From: Bradyrhizobium cenepequi | GTDB lineage: Bacteria > Pseudomonadota > Alphaproteobacteria > Rhizobiales > Xanthobacteraceae | Reading direction: 5' to 3' | Length of the DNA stretch: 64,000 bases | Assembly (NCBI RefSeq): GCF_020329485.1 | Contig: NZ_JAGKJI010000022.1 | Coordinates: 62,001 to 126,000, forward strand | The notes under the pieces: model-generated | The model's input: the letters and a program-made list of their open reading frames with translations, nothing else | Told to the model about the DNA's origin: nothing | The model's database searches: none | Part shown: positions 27,662 to 36,106 of the stretch, piece after piece | How positions within the stretch are numbered: the first letter of the stretch is position 1 | Layout of the letters: every line of letters starts with the position of its first letter | Program-made: the position numbers and the translations under genes

Positions 27662-28610
27662 CGCTCTCTCCCTGCTGCCATTTGCGCCGGGCCAGGCCGA
27701 AATAGCTGAACAGCGTCGCGAACACCAGGAACGGCACCATCGACACCGCGATCGCCGCGCCTTCGCCAAGCTCGCCGCCGGCGATGCCGCGCTGGAACGC
27801 CAGCGTCGCGAGCAGGTGCGTTGAGTTCACCGGCCCGCCGCGGGTGATGGCGTAGACCAGCTGGAAATCGGTGAAGGTGAAGATGATCGAGAACGTCATC
27901 ACGATCGCCAATATCGGCATCATCATCGGGAAGGTGATATAGCGGAAGCGCTGCCAGGATGAGGCGCCGTCCAGCATCGCCGCCTCATAGAGCGATGGCG
28001 AGATCGTCTGCAGTCCCGCCAAGAGCGAGATCGCCACGAACGGGATGCCGCGCCAGACGTTGGCCGCGATCAGCGAGAACCGCGCCGGCCATGCCGAGCC
28101 GAGAAAATCGATATTGGTCGAACGCCAGTGCAGTACGTCGACCAGCAGATAGGAGATGATCGAGAATTGCGGGTCGTAGATCCACCAGAACGCCAGTGCC
28201 GACAGCACGGTCGGCACGATCCAAGGCAGCAGCACGATGGCGCGGAGCAGGCTCTTCAACGGAAAGTGGTTGTTGAGCAGCAGCGCCAGCCAGAAGCCGA
28301 GCGCGAATTTCCCGAAGGTCGCGACGGCTGTGTAGAAGACGCTGTAGAACACCGCGCCCCACCACAGGGGATCGCTGAGCAGATATTGGAAGTTCTCCAG
28401 CCCGACATAGATGCCGCGCCGCCCGATCGTGGTGTCGGTGAAGGCGAGCCAGACGCCGAGCCCGAGCGGATAGGTGAGGAACACGGCGAGTAGTCCGATC
28501 GCCGGCGCGAGGCACATGACGATCAGGAACGGCTTGTAATCGAACAGGCGCGCAAGCCAGCCTGGCTGCCGCAGCGCGATGCCTCGGGGGGATAGTGTGG
28601 TCACGGACAT
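27654..28610 (-). CDS. sugar ABC transporter permease (MalF/UgpA type)
   Basis: A 318-residue permease with about six membrane helices. It carries P-A-I-G-L-L-A-V-F-L-T-Y-P-L-G-L-G-V-W in the first helix and the EAA loop Y-E-A-A-M-L-D-G-A-S-S-W near residue 225. It pairs with the MalG-type permease downstream. A repeat separates it from the solute-binding protein gene upstream on the same strand, which probably belongs to the same importer. Confidence 0.9.
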   Translation of the reverse strand: MSVTTLSPRGIALRQPGWLARLFDYKPFLIVMCLAPAIGLLAVFLTYPLGLGVWLAFTDTTIGRRGIYVGLENFQYLLSDPLWWGAVFYSVFYTAVATFGKFALGFWLALLLNNHFPLKSLLRAIVLLPWIVPTVLSALAFWWIYDPQFSIISYLLVDVLHWRSTNIDFLGSAWPARFSLIAANVWRGIPFVAISLLAGLQTISPSLYEAAMLDGASSWQRFRYITFPMMMPILAIVMTFSIIFTFTDFQLVYAITRGGPVNSTHLLATLAFQRGIAGGELGEGAAIAVSMVPFLVFATLFSYFGLARRKWQQGESDD

Positions 28611-28642
28611 CAGAGACTTGTCCTGTGCTGTTGCGCCCTACG

Positions 28643-28729
28643 CCGTCATTGCAAGCGCAGCGAAGCAATCCATTTCGCGACAAGAACAACGAGTGGATTG
28701 CTTCGTCGCTCCGCTTCTCGCAATGACGG
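28643..28729. repeat. palindromic intergenic repeat, family B
   Basis: The arms CGTCATTGCAAGCGCAGCGA and the terminal GCTTCTCGCAATGACG pair, and GAAGCAATCCA pairs with TGGATTGCTTC inside. This type is widespread in Bradyrhizobium genomes. Here it sits inside an operon, between the binding-protein gene and its permeases. Confidence 0.85.
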
Positions 28730-28740
28730 GGCCTATCGAT

Positions 28741-30081
28741 TCACCGCCGGAAGTAGCGTTTGCAGCGCCGCTCGGCTTCCGCCGCTGCGGACTCCGGCGT
28801 CGCCGCGTCGGTAGCGACCGACGCGCACATCTGCACCAGCACATAGTCGGCATTGACAGCGCCGGTCGCGGTCGAGATCGGACCCTTATAGCCGGCGTAG
28901 TACTGGCTCTTCATGGTGTCCTTGAAGATCTTGACCTTGGGATCGCCGGACCACACCGCAGCATCCGCATAGCCCGCGAGCGGCTGCGCCCAGTATCCGC
29001 TGTTGGCATTGAGCCACGGCTCGTACTGTTCCTTCTCCATCATGAACTGCAGGAAGGCCTTGGCGGCGTTCGGATAGGGGCTGTGCTTGAACACCATGGC
29101 ATTCAGTGTGAGGCCCGCCATCGGCGTGGAGCTTGCCAGGCCCTTCGGCAGGAACTGATGCTCGGTATCCTCGGCGATCGCGGCCGTCGCCGGATCGTTC
29201 TTCAGCGCGAAATAGAGCGAGACGCCGTTGGCCGTCAGCGAGATTTCCTGCGATGAGTAGGCGCGGTTGTTGGAGACGTCGTTCCAGGACGGCGTGCCCG
29301 CGATCAAAGTCGGATACAGCTCCTTCAGATATTTCAGCGCGGCCACCGTCTCCTTGCTGTTGATGGTGACGTTGCCTTCCTCGTCAAGCAGGGACGCGTT
29401 GTGCGACCACAGGATCCAGTTCGCAAAGCCGTTGCCGTCGCCGACGGCGTTGCCGAGCGCGAAGCCTGCGGGCTTGCCGGCCTTCTGCAGCTTGCGGCAG
29501 ACATCCAGCACGCCCGCATGATCTTCCGGGACTTTGTCGTAGCCGATCGATTGCAGCACCGACTTGCGATAGACGAGCGGGCCGCTGCTGGCGCCGAACG
29601 GCAATCCGATCCATGCGTTGCCCTTGGCGCGCTTGCCGTATTTCTGGGCCAGCGTCTGCCAGCCGCCGTAGCGCTTGCCGAGATACTCCGCGACGTCGGT
29701 GAGTTCGATCAGCTTGTCGGCGTAGATATGCGGTGCGTCCGAGAAGCCGATGATGATGTCGGGACCGGCGCCGGAGTTCGAGGTCACCGCGGTCTGCTGG
29801 TTGATGTCCTCCCAGCCGACGAAATCGACCTTGACCTCGACGCCCATCTTCTCGGTGAACTTGGCGGCGTTGGCACGGAATACGTCTTCGTCGGTCTTGA
29901 CGAAACGGACCGGCCGCAGCATCCGCAGGCTCGCGCCCTTCTCGATCGGCAGCGATGGTGCGGCGACGTCGGCCGCCTTGACTCGCGATTCCGTTGATTG
30001 CGCCGAGGCGCCGGTTGCCGCCAGCGCCGCAGCCGAGAGGCCGAGCGCCAACGCGTCACGACGAGTGAGGTCGTTCCCCAT
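28741..30081 (-). CDS. ABC transporter extracellular solute-binding protein
   Basis: A 446-residue binding protein of the sugar (cluster B) class. The N-terminus T-R-R-D-A-L-A-L-G-L-S with an alanine-rich hydrophobic run and A-S-A-Q looks like a twin-arginine signal, so export folded by Tat is likely. Later motifs include P-D-I-I-I-G-F-S and W-I-L-W-S-H-N-A-S. The start is fixed by GGGAGGAG just before the ATG; a longer open frame to 30315 lacks such a site. With the two permeases it forms an importer that lacks its own ATPase. Confidence 0.88.
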   Translation of the reverse strand: MGNDLTRRDALALGLSAAALAATGASAQSTESRVKAADVAAPSLPIEKGASLRMLRPVRFVKTDEDVFRANAAKFTEKMGVEVKVDFVGWEDINQQTAVTSNSGAGPDIIIGFSDAPHIYADKLIELTDVAEYLGKRYGGWQTLAQKYGKRAKGNAWIGLPFGASSGPLVYRKSVLQSIGYDKVPEDHAGVLDVCRKLQKAGKPAGFALGNAVGDGNGFANWILWSHNASLLDEEGNVTINSKETVAALKYLKELYPTLIAGTPSWNDVSNNRAYSSQEISLTANGVSLYFALKNDPATAAIAEDTEHQFLPKGLASSTPMAGLTLNAMVFKHSPYPNAAKAFLQFMMEKEQYEPWLNANSGYWAQPLAGYADAAVWSGDPKVKIFKDTMKSQYYAGYKGPISTATGAVNADYVLVQMCASVATDAATPESAAAEAERRCKRYFRR

Positions 30082-30115
30082 AGTCTCCTCCCTTGTTTTG
30101 TCGTTCCCGGCGTTA

Positions 30116-30127
30116 TTCACCGGTGAA
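30116..30127. promoter_or_regulatory. perfect 12-base palindrome, possible LacI-type operator
   Basis: TTCACCGGTGAA lies 35 bases before the start of the solute-binding protein gene. The central CG and symmetry resemble operators of LacI-family sugar regulators, but no such regulator gene is in the window. Confidence 0.4.
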
Positions 30128-30221
30128 CGTGAGCTTCGCTCCCAATCAGGACCGAAGCGATCGCCTTGAAACTTTTGCCCCGCACGGCTCCCGCATTGCG
30201 GGAAACGCGCGTTCCCGCCGG

Positions 30222-31265
30222 CTAGCTGTTCGGACCTCGATCCATGCTGACAGGCTGCCAGCGCCGGAGCGAGGTGTTCTGCAGCACCGACGGATTGACG
30301 CAGCTTACCGGCCACAGCCCGGAAAGCACCAGCGACAATTCGTAGCCGACGCGCCGCTTGCGCGCCTCATCGAAACGTGCCGATGCGGAGGCGACATGGG
30401 CGGTCAGCGTGACGTTGTCCATGCGGAGCAGGGGATTGTTGTGCGACGGCGGCTCCTTCTCCAGCACGTCGAGTGCGGCATGCGCGATCCAGCCCTCCTG
30501 CAGCGCCTTGATCAGCCCTTCCTCGTCCACCGTGGCGCCGCGTCCGGTATTGATGAAGATCGCGCTCTTCTTCATCTGCCGGAAATGCTTCTCGGTGAGC
30601 ATGTGATGCACCTCGGGCCGCGCCGGCGCATGCATCGAGACGAAGTCGGATTGCGACAGCACCTCCGACAGCGTCGCCGGCAGCACATTGTGTTCCGACA
30701 TCAGCGTTTCCTGGATGAACGGATCATATGCGATCATCCGCAGGCCGAACGGAGCCGCGCGCTTCGCCACCGCGCGCGCCACGCGACCGAACGAGATGAA
30801 GCCGAGCGTCTGTCCCATCAGACGCGGAATCTTCAACAGTGCGGGGCGTCCTTCGGCCCAGCGCCCTTCGCGTACCATCTTGTCCTGCTCGACCAGGCGG
30901 CGGAAGCCGGCAAGCAGCAGCATCATCGCGTGATCGGCGACTTCCTCGATGAACGTATCGGGGATGTTGGTGACGGGGATGCCGCGAGCGGTTGCCGCCT
31001 TGACGTCGACGCTGTCGACGCCGACGCTGCCGAGCGTGATCACCTTGCAGTTCTCGAGCGCATCGATGACCGCCTTGGTGATCGGCATGCCCTTGGCGTA
31101 GATCGCGTCGGCCGTCTTGGCGGCTGCGATGAATTCCGCCTCGTTGGCGGGAGCCTCGATGATCTCGGCACCGATCGGATCGAGCGCTTCCTTCTCATAG
31201 TCGTAGCCGCCGCCGGCCACCGTGAAGCTTGCGCCTTTCGGCGTCACCACCCTGAACTTCGACAT
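30222..31265 (-). CDS. D-isomer specific 2-hydroxyacid dehydrogenase
   Basis: A 347-residue NAD(P)-dependent dehydrogenase of the SerA/CtBP class. The catalytic elements are visible: Arg in I-N-T-G-R-G-A-T-V-D-E, Glu in D-V-L-E-K-E-P and His in T-A-H-V-A-S-A. The nucleotide loop is unusual: G-F-I-S-F-G-R-V-A reads S-x-G-x-x-A where G-x-G-x-x-G is usual. The substrate is unknown. CAGGAG before the ATG at 31265 fixes the start. It lies upstream of the ABC importer genes on the same strand and may act on the imported compound. Confidence 0.85.
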   Translation of the reverse strand: MSKFRVVTPKGASFTVAGGGYDYEKEALDPIGAEIIEAPANEAEFIAAAKTADAIYAKGMPITKAVIDALENCKVITLGSVGVDSVDVKAATARGIPVTNIPDTFIEEVADHAMMLLLAGFRRLVEQDKMVREGRWAEGRPALLKIPRLMGQTLGFISFGRVARAVAKRAAPFGLRMIAYDPFIQETLMSEHNVLPATLSEVLSQSDFVSMHAPARPEVHHMLTEKHFRQMKKSAIFINTGRGATVDEEGLIKALQEGWIAHAALDVLEKEPPSHNNPLLRMDNVTLTAHVASASARFDEARKRRVGYELSLVLSGLWPVSCVNPSVLQNTSLRRWQPVSMDRGPNS

Positions 31266-31506
31266 CTCCTGCTCCCGATTTGATTGTTCGGTTGTTGATT
31301 GTTCTGCCGCCACTTGGCCGCGACAAGTCGTCGCTGCCTCGTGTTCGTGCACCGAAGCGCGCCCCGCACCGTCGCGGGTTGCCTTGAGCGCGGCTTTCCC
31401 GGGATTTTACGGAGAGGCTTCGTAACCTGACGCTAAAGGCTCTCACATTAGGGTGGGCCGAATCAATCCGCCAAACACGCAAGCGCGCCATTCCCGGAGA
31501 CGCCCT

Positions 31507-33192
31507 GTGAAGCTGACCAACCTCAAGATCACTCCCAAACTCGGCATTTTGGTGGGGGTGACCATCCTCGGCCTCTGCGCCGCCGGCATCCTCGCGCACC
31601 ATCTGATGCAGCGCGAAATGATGAACGCGCGCATCGACCAGACCAAGGCGATGGTCGAGATGGCCAGGAACATGGCGGCCGGCCTCAAGAAGGAGGTCGA
31701 TGCCGGGCGGATGACCAAGGAGGCGGCGCTCGCCGAGCTCGGCAAGCGCGGCAACTCCATGACCTATGACAACGGCTCCGGCTACCTGTTCGGCACCTCC
31801 TATGAGGGCATCACCATCCTTGCGCCCGATCCCAAGCAGATCGGCACCAACCGCCTGGACGTGGTCACCAACGGCCGCAAGCTGTCCCGCGAATTGATGG
31901 ATGGCGTGAAGGCGAAGGGCGAAATCCTCCTCACTTACGAATATGTGCGGCCCGGCGAGCAGAAGCTGATCCGCAAGATCGGCTATGCCGTCGCCGTTCC
32001 CGGCTTCGACATGTATCTCGGCACCGGTGCCTATATCGACGATATCGACGCCAAGCTGGCGCCGATCGCCTGGCTGCTCGCCCTCTCGATCCTCGGCATC
32101 GCCATCATCTCCGGCTCGATCGCCTGGCTGATCGGGCGCAGCATCACCAGGCCGCTCGGCCAGCTCGGGACCAGGATGCGGGAACTCGCCGACGGCAAGC
32201 TCGACGGCGATATTCCCGGTGTCGGCCGGGCCGACGAGGTTGGCGCCATGGCGGCGACCGTGCAGATCTTCAAGGACAATGCGGTGCGCATCCGCGGCCT
32301 CGAGCAGGCGGAAGCCGAGACGCAGGCCCGCGCTGCCGACGAGCGCCGTGCCGCAATGGAGAATATCGCCAACGATTTCGAGCGTAGCATCTCTGGCGTC
32401 GTCCGTTCGGTCGCGACCGCCGCGGCCGGCATGCAAACCACCGCGCAATCGATGACGGCGACCGCGAGCGATGCCAGCGCGCGGGCGGCGAATGTGAGCG
32501 CGGCGTCTGAAAGCGCCTCGAACAATGTCGGCACCGTTGCGGCGGCCGCCGAGGAGCTGTCGAGCTCGGTCACCGAGATTTCCCGCCAGGTAGCGCGTTC
32601 CGCCGATATCGCCAGCAAGGCCGTGGCCGATGCCGAGCGCACCAACGCCACTGTGCAGGCGCTCTCCACTGGCGCGGAGAAGATCGGCGAGGTGGTGAAG
32701 CTGATCCACTCGATCGCCGCGCAGACCAACCTGCTTGCGCTCAACGCCACCATCGAAGCGGCGCGCGCCGGCGAGTCCGGCCGCGGCTTTGCGGTGGTCG
32801 CCTCCGAGGTGAAGGCGCTTGCGAACCAGACCGCGAAGGCGACCGAGGAGATCTCCGCCCAGGTCACCGCCATGCAGGCCTCCACCACGGAGGCGGTCAC
32901 CTCGATCGGCGGCATCACCGAGACGATCGCGCAGATGAGCGAGATCACCGCCAGCATCTCGACCTCGGTGGACCAGCAAGGCGACGCGACACGCGAGATC
33001 GCGCGCAACATCCAGCAGGTCGCGGCCGGCTCCAGCGAGATTTCCAGCCATATCGGCGGCGTCACCACGGCCGCCTCCGCCACCGGCACCGCGGCTTCCG
33101 ACGTGCTGTCGAACGCCCGCGAGCTCGACGCTCAGTCCGGCATGCTCCGCAACGCGGTGGACGAATTCTTGGCAAAGGTGCGTGCGGCGTAA
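31507..33192 (+). CDS. methyl-accepting chemotaxis protein with Cache sensor
   Basis: A 561-residue chemoreceptor. A first membrane helix (about residues 10-30) is followed by a periplasmic single-Cache domain (about 35-185, with N-G-S-G-Y-L-F and T-G-A-Y-I-D-D-I), a second helix (about 190-215), a HAMP domain and a long cytoplasmic coiled coil. The signalling tip I-A-A-Q-T-N-L-L-A-L-N-A-T-I-E-A-A-R-A-G is present. The start is probably the GTG at 31507 (GGAG upstream), giving V-K-L-T-N-L-K-I-T-P-K as in related receptors. Ligand unknown, small organic acids are common for this class. Confidence 0.92.
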   Translation: MKLTNLKITPKLGILVGVTILGLCAAGILAHHLMQREMMNARIDQTKAMVEMARNMAAGLKKEVDAGRMTKEAALAELGKRGNSMTYDNGSGYLFGTSYEGITILAPDPKQIGTNRLDVVTNGRKLSRELMDGVKAKGEILLTYEYVRPGEQKLIRKIGYAVAVPGFDMYLGTGAYIDDIDAKLAPIAWLLALSILGIAIISGSIAWLIGRSITRPLGQLGTRMRELADGKLDGDIPGVGRADEVGAMAATVQIFKDNAVRIRGLEQAEAETQARAADERRAAMENIANDFERSISGVVRSVATAAAGMQTTAQSMTATASDASARAANVSAASESASNNVGTVAAAAEELSSSVTEISRQVARSADIASKAVADAERTNATVQALSTGAEKIGEVVKLIHSIAAQTNLLALNATIEAARAGESGRGFAVVASEVKALANQTAKATEEISAQVTAMQASTTEAVTSIGGITETIAQMSEITASISTSVDQQGDATREIARNIQQVAAGSSEISSHIGGVTTAASATGTAASDVLSNARELDAQSGMLRNAVDEFLAKVRAA

Positions 33193-33200
33193 GCGTTCAC

Positions 33201-33337
33201 CGTCATGCCCCGCGCAGGCGGGCATCCAGTAATCGCCGGCCGCAGTCATTGACCCGAGGCGCCGTCGTTTACTGGATCGTCCGCCGGAGCCTGTCATCGG
33301 GCGGCCGTTCGGCCGACCCGTTGGCGGACGATGACGG
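33201..33337. repeat. palindromic intergenic repeat, family D
   Basis: Starts CGTCATGCCCCGCGCAGGCG and ends GCGGACGATGACGG; an internal ATCCAGTAA arm matches TTTACTGGAT. It lies between two convergent genes. Confidence 0.75.
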
Positions 33338-33359
33338 CGGATTATGTGGCAGGGGTCCA

Positions 33360-34340
33360 TCACTGCTTCTCGATTCCGGCGTCCGTGATCAACCTCTCCC
33401 AGAGCACGAGCTGCTCCTTGAGGAAGGCGTCGAATTCCTCCCGCGTGCCCGAGAACGCCTCCATGCCGCGTTCGGCGAGCTGGCTCTTGATGTCCGGCCG
33501 CTCGACGACCTTGCGGATCTCGGCATTCAGCTTGACCACGATGTCCTTGGGCATGTTGGCCGGACCGAGATAGCCCTGCCACGAGGTGATGTCGAAGCCT
33601 TTCACGGTATCGTCCATGGTCGGCAGCTCCGGCAGCAGTGCCGACCGGCGCTTGGTGGTCACCGCCAGCGCCTTCAGCACCTTGGCGTTGACGTGCGGCA
33701 GCCCGGTCGGGACGTCGACGAACATCATGGAGACGCGGCCGGCGATGACGTCGGTGAGCGCGGGCGGCGAGCTCTTGTAGGGGACGTGCAAGAGATCGAT
33801 GCCGGCGAGACGAGCAAATGTCGCGCCTGACACGATAGCCGATGAACTGCCGCTGGCGTAGGAGTATTTGCCGGGGTCCTTCTTGGCGAGCGCGATCAGC
33901 TCGGCAACCGAATTGGCCGGGATTTCCGGATTGATCACCAGCATGAACGGCAGGTCGCCGGTGCGCGCGATCGGCGTAAAGTCCTTGATCGGGTCGTAGC
34001 TCATGGTCTTGAGCAGATAGGGATTGGCCGAGTGCGTGGTGTTCGTCGTCACGAACAGGGTATAGCCGTCGGGCGCGGAGCGGGCGACATAGTTCGCCGC
34101 GATCGAGCCATTGGCGCCCGCCTTGTTCTCGATCACCATGGGCACGCCAAGCGCGGTGCCGAGCTCCTTCGAGATCAGACGCGTCGTGGTGTCGGTGCCG
34201 CTGCCGGCCGCAAACGGCAACATCAGCGTGATGCTGCGGTTCGGGTAATTCGGCGCCTGCGCCGTGGCCGCGCCCGAGAGCAGCGCAAGCCCTGCGGATG
34301 CCGCCGCGATGCGCCAATGGTGTTTCAGTCCCGAAATCAT
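33360..34340 (-). CDS. Bug family (TctC-type) periplasmic binding protein
   Basis: A 326-residue tripartite-tricarboxylate-transporter substrate-binding protein with a signal peptide (cut near A-T-A-Q, residue 28). Typical features are Y-P-N-R-S-I-T-L-M-L-P-F-A-A-G-S-G-T-D, the V-I-E-N-K-A-G-A-N-G-S-I-A motif near residue 75 and L-L-H-V-P-Y-K-S. No TctA or TctB membrane genes are next to it, as is usual for the many orphan Bug proteins. The ligand, probably a carboxylate, is unknown. Confidence 0.92.
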   Translation of the reverse strand: MISGLKHHWRIAAASAGLALLSGAATAQAPNYPNRSITLMLPFAAGSGTDTTTRLISKELGTALGVPMVIENKAGANGSIAANYVARSAPDGYTLFVTTNTTHSANPYLLKTMSYDPIKDFTPIARTGDLPFMLVINPEIPANSVAELIALAKKDPGKYSYASGSSSAIVSGATFARLAGIDLLHVPYKSSPPALTDVIAGRVSMMFVDVPTGLPHVNAKVLKALAVTTKRRSALLPELPTMDDTVKGFDITSWQGYLGPANMPKDIVVKLNAEIRKVVERPDIKSQLAERGMEAFSGTREEFDAFLKEQLVLWERLITDAGIEKQ

Positions 34341-34425
34341 GTCGTCGTTTCCCCGCTATGGGCTGTTGGTTGCCGGGGAAACTAACTGGTCGTGGCTCGA
34401 AGCGGAAGGCGTTGCCGTGCTTGAT

Positions 34426-35376
34426 TCACCGTTTGGTCGAGCTACGCCGTGACGCGATCACGACACCGGCCAGCACCAGCGCGTAGCCGATCAGGTGGAA
34501 CGGTTGCAGCGCCTCGCCGAGCAGCAGGATGGCCATCGCCGAGCCGAACACTGGCACGAGGTGAAAAAAGGGCGCGGCGCGGTTCGGTCCGATCAGCGCG
34601 ATGCCGCGGTTGAAGAAGAGATAGGCCAGCGCCGAGGGGAAGATAAGGACATAGGCCAGCGTTCCCAGCGTCAGCGCGTCGAATTTGAGGGTGGCGCCGG
34701 TCAGATATTCCCAGATCGAGCCGGGCACCAGCATCAAGGCGCCACAGCCGGTGGTGAATGCAATCAGCGAGAGCTGATGCGTCACCGGGCGCCGTGTCAT
34801 CAGCGCCGAATAGAGCCCGAATGACAGCAGCGCGGATGCGAACATCACGTCGCCGCGATTGAAGCTGATGGAGGCGAGCGCGCCGAGATCGCCGCGCAGG
34901 ATGATGGTGAGCACGCCCGTCAGCGACAGGATGACACCGGCGAACTGCGCCCCGGTCAGCCGCACGCCGAACAGAACCAGGGCCCACAGTGCGACGAACA
35001 GCGGGCCTGCCGACTGGATCAAGAGCGCGTTGAGGGCCTGGGTGTATTGCAGCCCCCAGTATGAGATCGCATTGTTGAAGGCGAAGCCGGTGAGCGAGAG
35101 CAGCAGCATCAGCGGCAGGCGGCCGCGCAGCGCCGGCCAGTCATGCCGAAGATGCGGCCAGGCAAAGGGCAGCAGGATGAGGCAGGTGCCGAGCCAGCGC
35201 AGGCAGGACAGCGTGAGCGGCGGCACGTGACTGCCGACATAGCGCGCGATCACGATATTGCCGGCCCAGAACAGGGACGTCAGGCTGAGCAGCAGGTAGG
35301 GCTGGTTGTTGAGCCAGGCGATCGCGGAGCGGCGTGTGGGAGCGGGTGCTGACGGCAAGGCGCGGAGGTCGGTCAT
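34426..35376 (-). CDS. EamA/DMT family transporter (copy 1)
   Basis: A 316-residue membrane protein with ten predicted helices in two EamA repeats. It opens N-Q-P-Y-L-L-L-S-L-T-S-L-F-W-A-G-N and ends with the usual P-V-F-G-S-A-M-A-I-L-L-L-G-E helix. It probably exports amino acids or metabolites. A closely similar paralog with the same N-terminal motif lies at 46891 on the same strand. The ATG at 35376 follows AAAGG; a longer frame to 35439 is less likely. Confidence 0.88.
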   Translation of the reverse strand: MTDLRALPSAPAPTRRSAIAWLNNQPYLLLSLTSLFWAGNIVIARYVGSHVPPLTLSCLRWLGTCLILLPFAWPHLRHDWPALRGRLPLMLLLSLTGFAFNNAISYWGLQYTQALNALLIQSAGPLFVALWALVLFGVRLTGAQFAGVILSLTGVLTIILRGDLGALASISFNRGDVMFASALLSFGLYSALMTRRPVTHQLSLIAFTTGCGALMLVPGSIWEYLTGATLKFDALTLGTLAYVLIFPSALAYLFFNRGIALIGPNRAAPFFHLVPVFGSAMAILLLGEALQPFHLIGYALVLAGVVIASRRSSTKR

Positions 35377-35512
35377 GCTATCAGACCTTTTTGCCGGATT
35401 CTTCTCGCGCGACAAGACGCTCCGGAAGAATGCAGCCATGCGCGCTGCCGCTGGGTGTCATGGACGCGATATATGCGATGCTGAACTGCTCAAGGAATCA
35501 TCGGAGAGACGC

Positions 35513-35914
35513 ATGGGTGTGGACCTCTTGAACGTCGAAGGCCTCAAGGCGCTGCAGCCGCAGGAGCCGGTCGTGATGGTGAACCTGATGCGCTTCCGCG
35601 AGCGCTCGCTCGATGGCGACGGCTCGGGTTGGGACGCCTATCTGCGCTACAGCGCGCTCACCGTGCCAATGATCAAGGCGCGCGGCGGCACACTGCTCTG
35701 GACCGGCAATGCCCGCACGGTCGCGCTCGGCAGGCCAGACGACAACCAGTGGGACTATCTGGCGCTGGTCTACTATCCCGCGGTCTCAGCCTTCATCGAC
35801 ATGATGACCTCGGCCGACTACGAAACCTTGTGCGATCCCCACCGCCGCAACGGTTGCGCCGAGCACGTCATCATCGCGACCACAGAGGCCTACAGCAAGT
35901 TCAGGATTGGCTAG
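35513..35914 (+). CDS. DUF1330-type ferredoxin-like domain protein
   Basis: A 133-residue cytosolic protein with V-V-M-V-N-L-M-R-F-R-E-R near residue 20, an R-Y-S-A-L-T-V-P helix, and a core strand W-D-Y-L-A-L-V-Y-Y-P that match small dimeric alpha-beta-barrel proteins of the DUF1330 kind. Function unknown. CGGAGAGACGC precedes the ATG. It is divergent from the EamA gene, sharing a 136-base region. Confidence 0.75.
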   Translation: MGVDLLNVEGLKALQPQEPVVMVNLMRFRERSLDGDGSGWDAYLRYSALTVPMIKARGGTLLWTGNARTVALGRPDDNQWDYLALVYYPAVSAFIDMMTSADYETLCDPHRRNGCAEHVIIATTEAYSKFRIG

Positions 35915-35945
35915 GTGCGGGAAGTCTCCGCGAACGCGGCTGCGC

Positions 35946-36065
35946 TCCCTCTCCCGCTTGCGGGGGAGGGCTGGGGTGGGGGTGTCTCCGCGGTTCACAT
36001 TCTTCGTGTGGAGAGAGCCCCCACCCGGCGCTAAAGCGCCGGCCTCCCCCGCAAGCGGGAGAGGT
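35946..36065. repeat. palindromic intergenic repeat, family A copy 5
   Basis: The end arms CCCTCTCCCGCTTGCGGGGG and CCCCCGCAAGCGGGAGAGG pair; the middle has GGGTGGGGGTGTCTCC and a matching AGAGAGCCCCCACCC. It lies between convergent genes. Confidence 0.85.
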
Positions 36066-36106
36066 GAACGTGTGGCCAGACCGATTCAATCAACGGGCGT
36101 TACGGT

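Noticed and set aside
31195..34317. Open frame of 1040 codons on the minus strand across the chemoreceptor gene
   Set aside because: It lies antisense to a clear MCP and overlaps the Bug protein gene out of frame; its composition (runs of His, Arg, Gly, Asp) is typical of GC-rich shadow frames.
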